Positions 7,289 to 8,456 of a DNA stretch of 8,456 bases are shown here, one piece after another; the first letter of the stretch is position 1, and every line of letters starts with the position of its first letter. The position numbers and the translations under genes are program-made. The stretch comes from JBHHXR01 sp046757205. GTDB lineage: Bacteria; Pseudomonadota; Alphaproteobacteria; Rhodobacterales; Rhodobacteraceae. Below the pieces are notes generated by a model. The model searched no databases. It saw only the letters and a list, made by a program, of their open reading frames with translations, and was not told the DNA's origin. The DNA lies in the NCBI GenBank assembly GCA_046757205.1, contig JBHHXR010000157.1, positions 1-8,456 on the forward strand, read 5' to 3'.

Positions 7289-8456
7289 CGGATCAAGAAT
7301 GCGATGTCGCGCCGCGACATGCTGAAAACAAGCGCTTTCGTTTCGGGTGCGGCGGCCGGCGCAGGCCTGATGGTCGGCGCCAACCCGGAACTGGAAATCT
7401 CTTCCGCCGCGGCCGCCGAATCGGAAGCCGGGCGCACCACGGCCATCGCCCAGTGCCCCTATTGCGGGGTCGGCTGCGGCACCATCATCCAGGTCGAGAA
7501 CGGCAAGATCGTCTCGATGCGGCCCGACAAGGACCATCCGACCAACTACGGGCTGCAGTGCATCAAGGGCCTGACCGCCGCCGAGCCGATGTATGTCGAC
7601 CGGATGGAGGGCGACAGCTACGTCCGCAAGGACGTCTGGGAGGAGTGGAACAAGCCCGGCCACGGCGACCTTGAGTACGTGTCCGCCACCAAAGGCTCCT
7701 TCGACGAAGAGCATTTCGTCCGCGTTTCCTACGAGGACGCCTCCGAAATGGTCGATCACAAGATCGCCCATCTGGTGAAGACATACGGCGGCAACTCGAT
7801 CGGGCTCTACGGCTCCGGCCAGCTCACCATGGAGGGCCAGTATCTCGAAAACATGTTCATGAAAGGCGTGCTCGGCTCCAACACCATCGAGGCCAACGCG
7901 CGGATGTGCATGACCTCGGCGGTGACCGGCTATTTCGCGACGCTGGGATCCGACACGCCGCCGCTGGCCTACGAGGACATCGAGCTGTGCGACATGATCA
8001 TGCATTTCGGGCACAACCCCCGGGAAGCACACCCGATCGTTTTCTGGCGCGCCGCAGACCACAAGAAGAAGGCCGATATTCCCACGGTGGTCGTCGACCC
8101 GCGCAACACCGGCACGGCCATGGGTTACGCCGATATCAACCCCGACAACAGCGTCCATGTGCCGATCCTGAACGGCGACATCAGTTTCCTGAACGCCATC
8201 GCGCATGTGCTGCTCAAGGAACATGACGACGTGATCGACTGGGATTTCCTGAAGGCCCACACCACGGGCTGGCAGGAATATGTCGACGGCGTACTCGCCG
8301 ATTACAGCCCCGAGCAGGTACAGGACCGCATGGGCGGGCCGAACCACGATGTCTCGCCGGAGCTGATCCGCCGCGTCGCCGGCATGTTCGCGGATGCCAC
8401 CCGCAAGCGGCTGGCGCGTTCCAAGGGCACGCAGGAAGGCGGCTATGGCGGCGTCA
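7283..8456 (+). CDS. Tat-exported molybdopterin oxidoreductase, NapA/NasA branch (3' end outside window)
   Basis: The first 391 codons of a bis-MGD molybdoenzyme, open to the window edge. A twin-arginine motif SRRDML (9-14) and an alanine/glycine-rich stretch predict folded export to the periplasm. Cysteines 58, 61, 65 and 93 form a C-x2-C-x3-C-x27-C site for a [4Fe-4S] cluster, followed by Lys95 as in NapA (CxKG). The YGSGQ stretch (about 176-180) and NARMCMTSAV (205-214) align with NapA/NasA, making Cys209 the likely Mo ligand. Differences from NapA are Met208 where NapA has His before that Cys, and about 20 extra residues between the cluster and the next domain (roughly 117-140, with WEEWNKPGHG). 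GGGAG stands nine bases before the ATG. The substrate is unknown; nitrate is possible but unproven. Arsenite oxidase is unlikely, since AioA binds a three-Cys cluster and lacks the Mo-Cys. Confidence 0.9.
   Translation, partial: MKRIKNAMSRRDMLKTSAFVSGAAAGAGLMVGANPELEISSAAAAESEAGRTTAIAQCPYCGVGCGTIIQVENGKIVSMRPDKDHPTNYGLQCIKGLTAAEPMYVDRMEGDSYVRKDVWEEWNKPGHGDLEYVSATKGSFDEEHFVRVSYEDASEMVDHKIAHLVKTYGGNSIGLYGSGQLTMEGQYLENMFMKGVLGSNTIEANARMCMTSAVTGYFATLGSDTPPLAYEDIELCDMIMHFGHNPREAHPIVFWRAADHKKKADIPTVVVDPRNTGTAMGYADINPDNSVHVPILNGDISFLNAIAHVLLKEHDDVIDWDFLKAHTTGWQEYVDGVLADYSPEQVQDRMGGPNHDVSPELIRRVAGMFADATRKRLARSKGTQEGGYGGV

Noticed and set aside
6638..8347. 569-codon open frame on the minus strand
   Set aside because: It is antisense to the diheme cytochrome and molybdoenzyme genes, whose haem, cluster and signal motifs are unmistakable. 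The translation is a low-complexity product of G+C-rich third positions.

Overview
This G+C-rich window looks like the chromosome of an alphaproteobacterium, perhaps Rhodospirillales-like. That is an inference from codon choice, the style of the Liv-type transporter genes and an FNR/FixK-type operator; no phylogenetic marker is present. It contains two complete, divergently arranged gene blocks separated by about 570 bases of control region, with a decayed transposase fragment at the left edge.

Left edge (1-317): the N-terminal helix-turn-helix part of an IS481-type transposase, without the rest of the gene, then about 140 bases with no gene. Minus-strand block (318-5198): a five-gene ABC importer of the branched-chain amino acid / amide (Liv, HAAT) family. 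In transcription order these are a Tat-exported periplasmic binding protein, permease LivH, permease LivM, ATPase LivG and ATPase LivF. A strong stem-loop lies between the binding-protein gene and livH, and a weaker one between livM and livG. The substrate cannot be read from the sequence.

Control region (5199-5766): the A+T-rich part nearer the transporter probably holds its promoter. The part nearer the right-hand block has an FNR/FixK/Dnr-type box (TTGAT-N4-GTCAA), a 9-bp hairpin with a GGGA loop, a Shine-Dalgarno-like tract and then a 38-codon leader ORF. The leader ORF's stop overlaps the probable start of the next gene as TGATG.

Plus-strand block (5767 to the right edge): a NapC/NirT-family membrane cytochrome with five rather than four CXXCH motifs, a secreted diheme class I cytochrome c, and a Tat-exported molybdopterin oxidoreductase of the NapA/NasA branch. 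The last is cut off by the window after 391 codons. It has a [4Fe-4S] motif and a cysteine at the Mo-ligand position. Together these look like a quinol (NapC-like) to diheme cytochrome to periplasmic Mo-enzyme electron chain, probably switched on under low oxygen or by nitrogen oxides. The order and content differ from canonical nap operons: no NapB, NapD or NapE is visible, and the catalytic subunit differs from NapA in its active-site neighbourhood and carries an extra segment. The actual substrate is unassigned. This block is the best candidate for an undescribed system.
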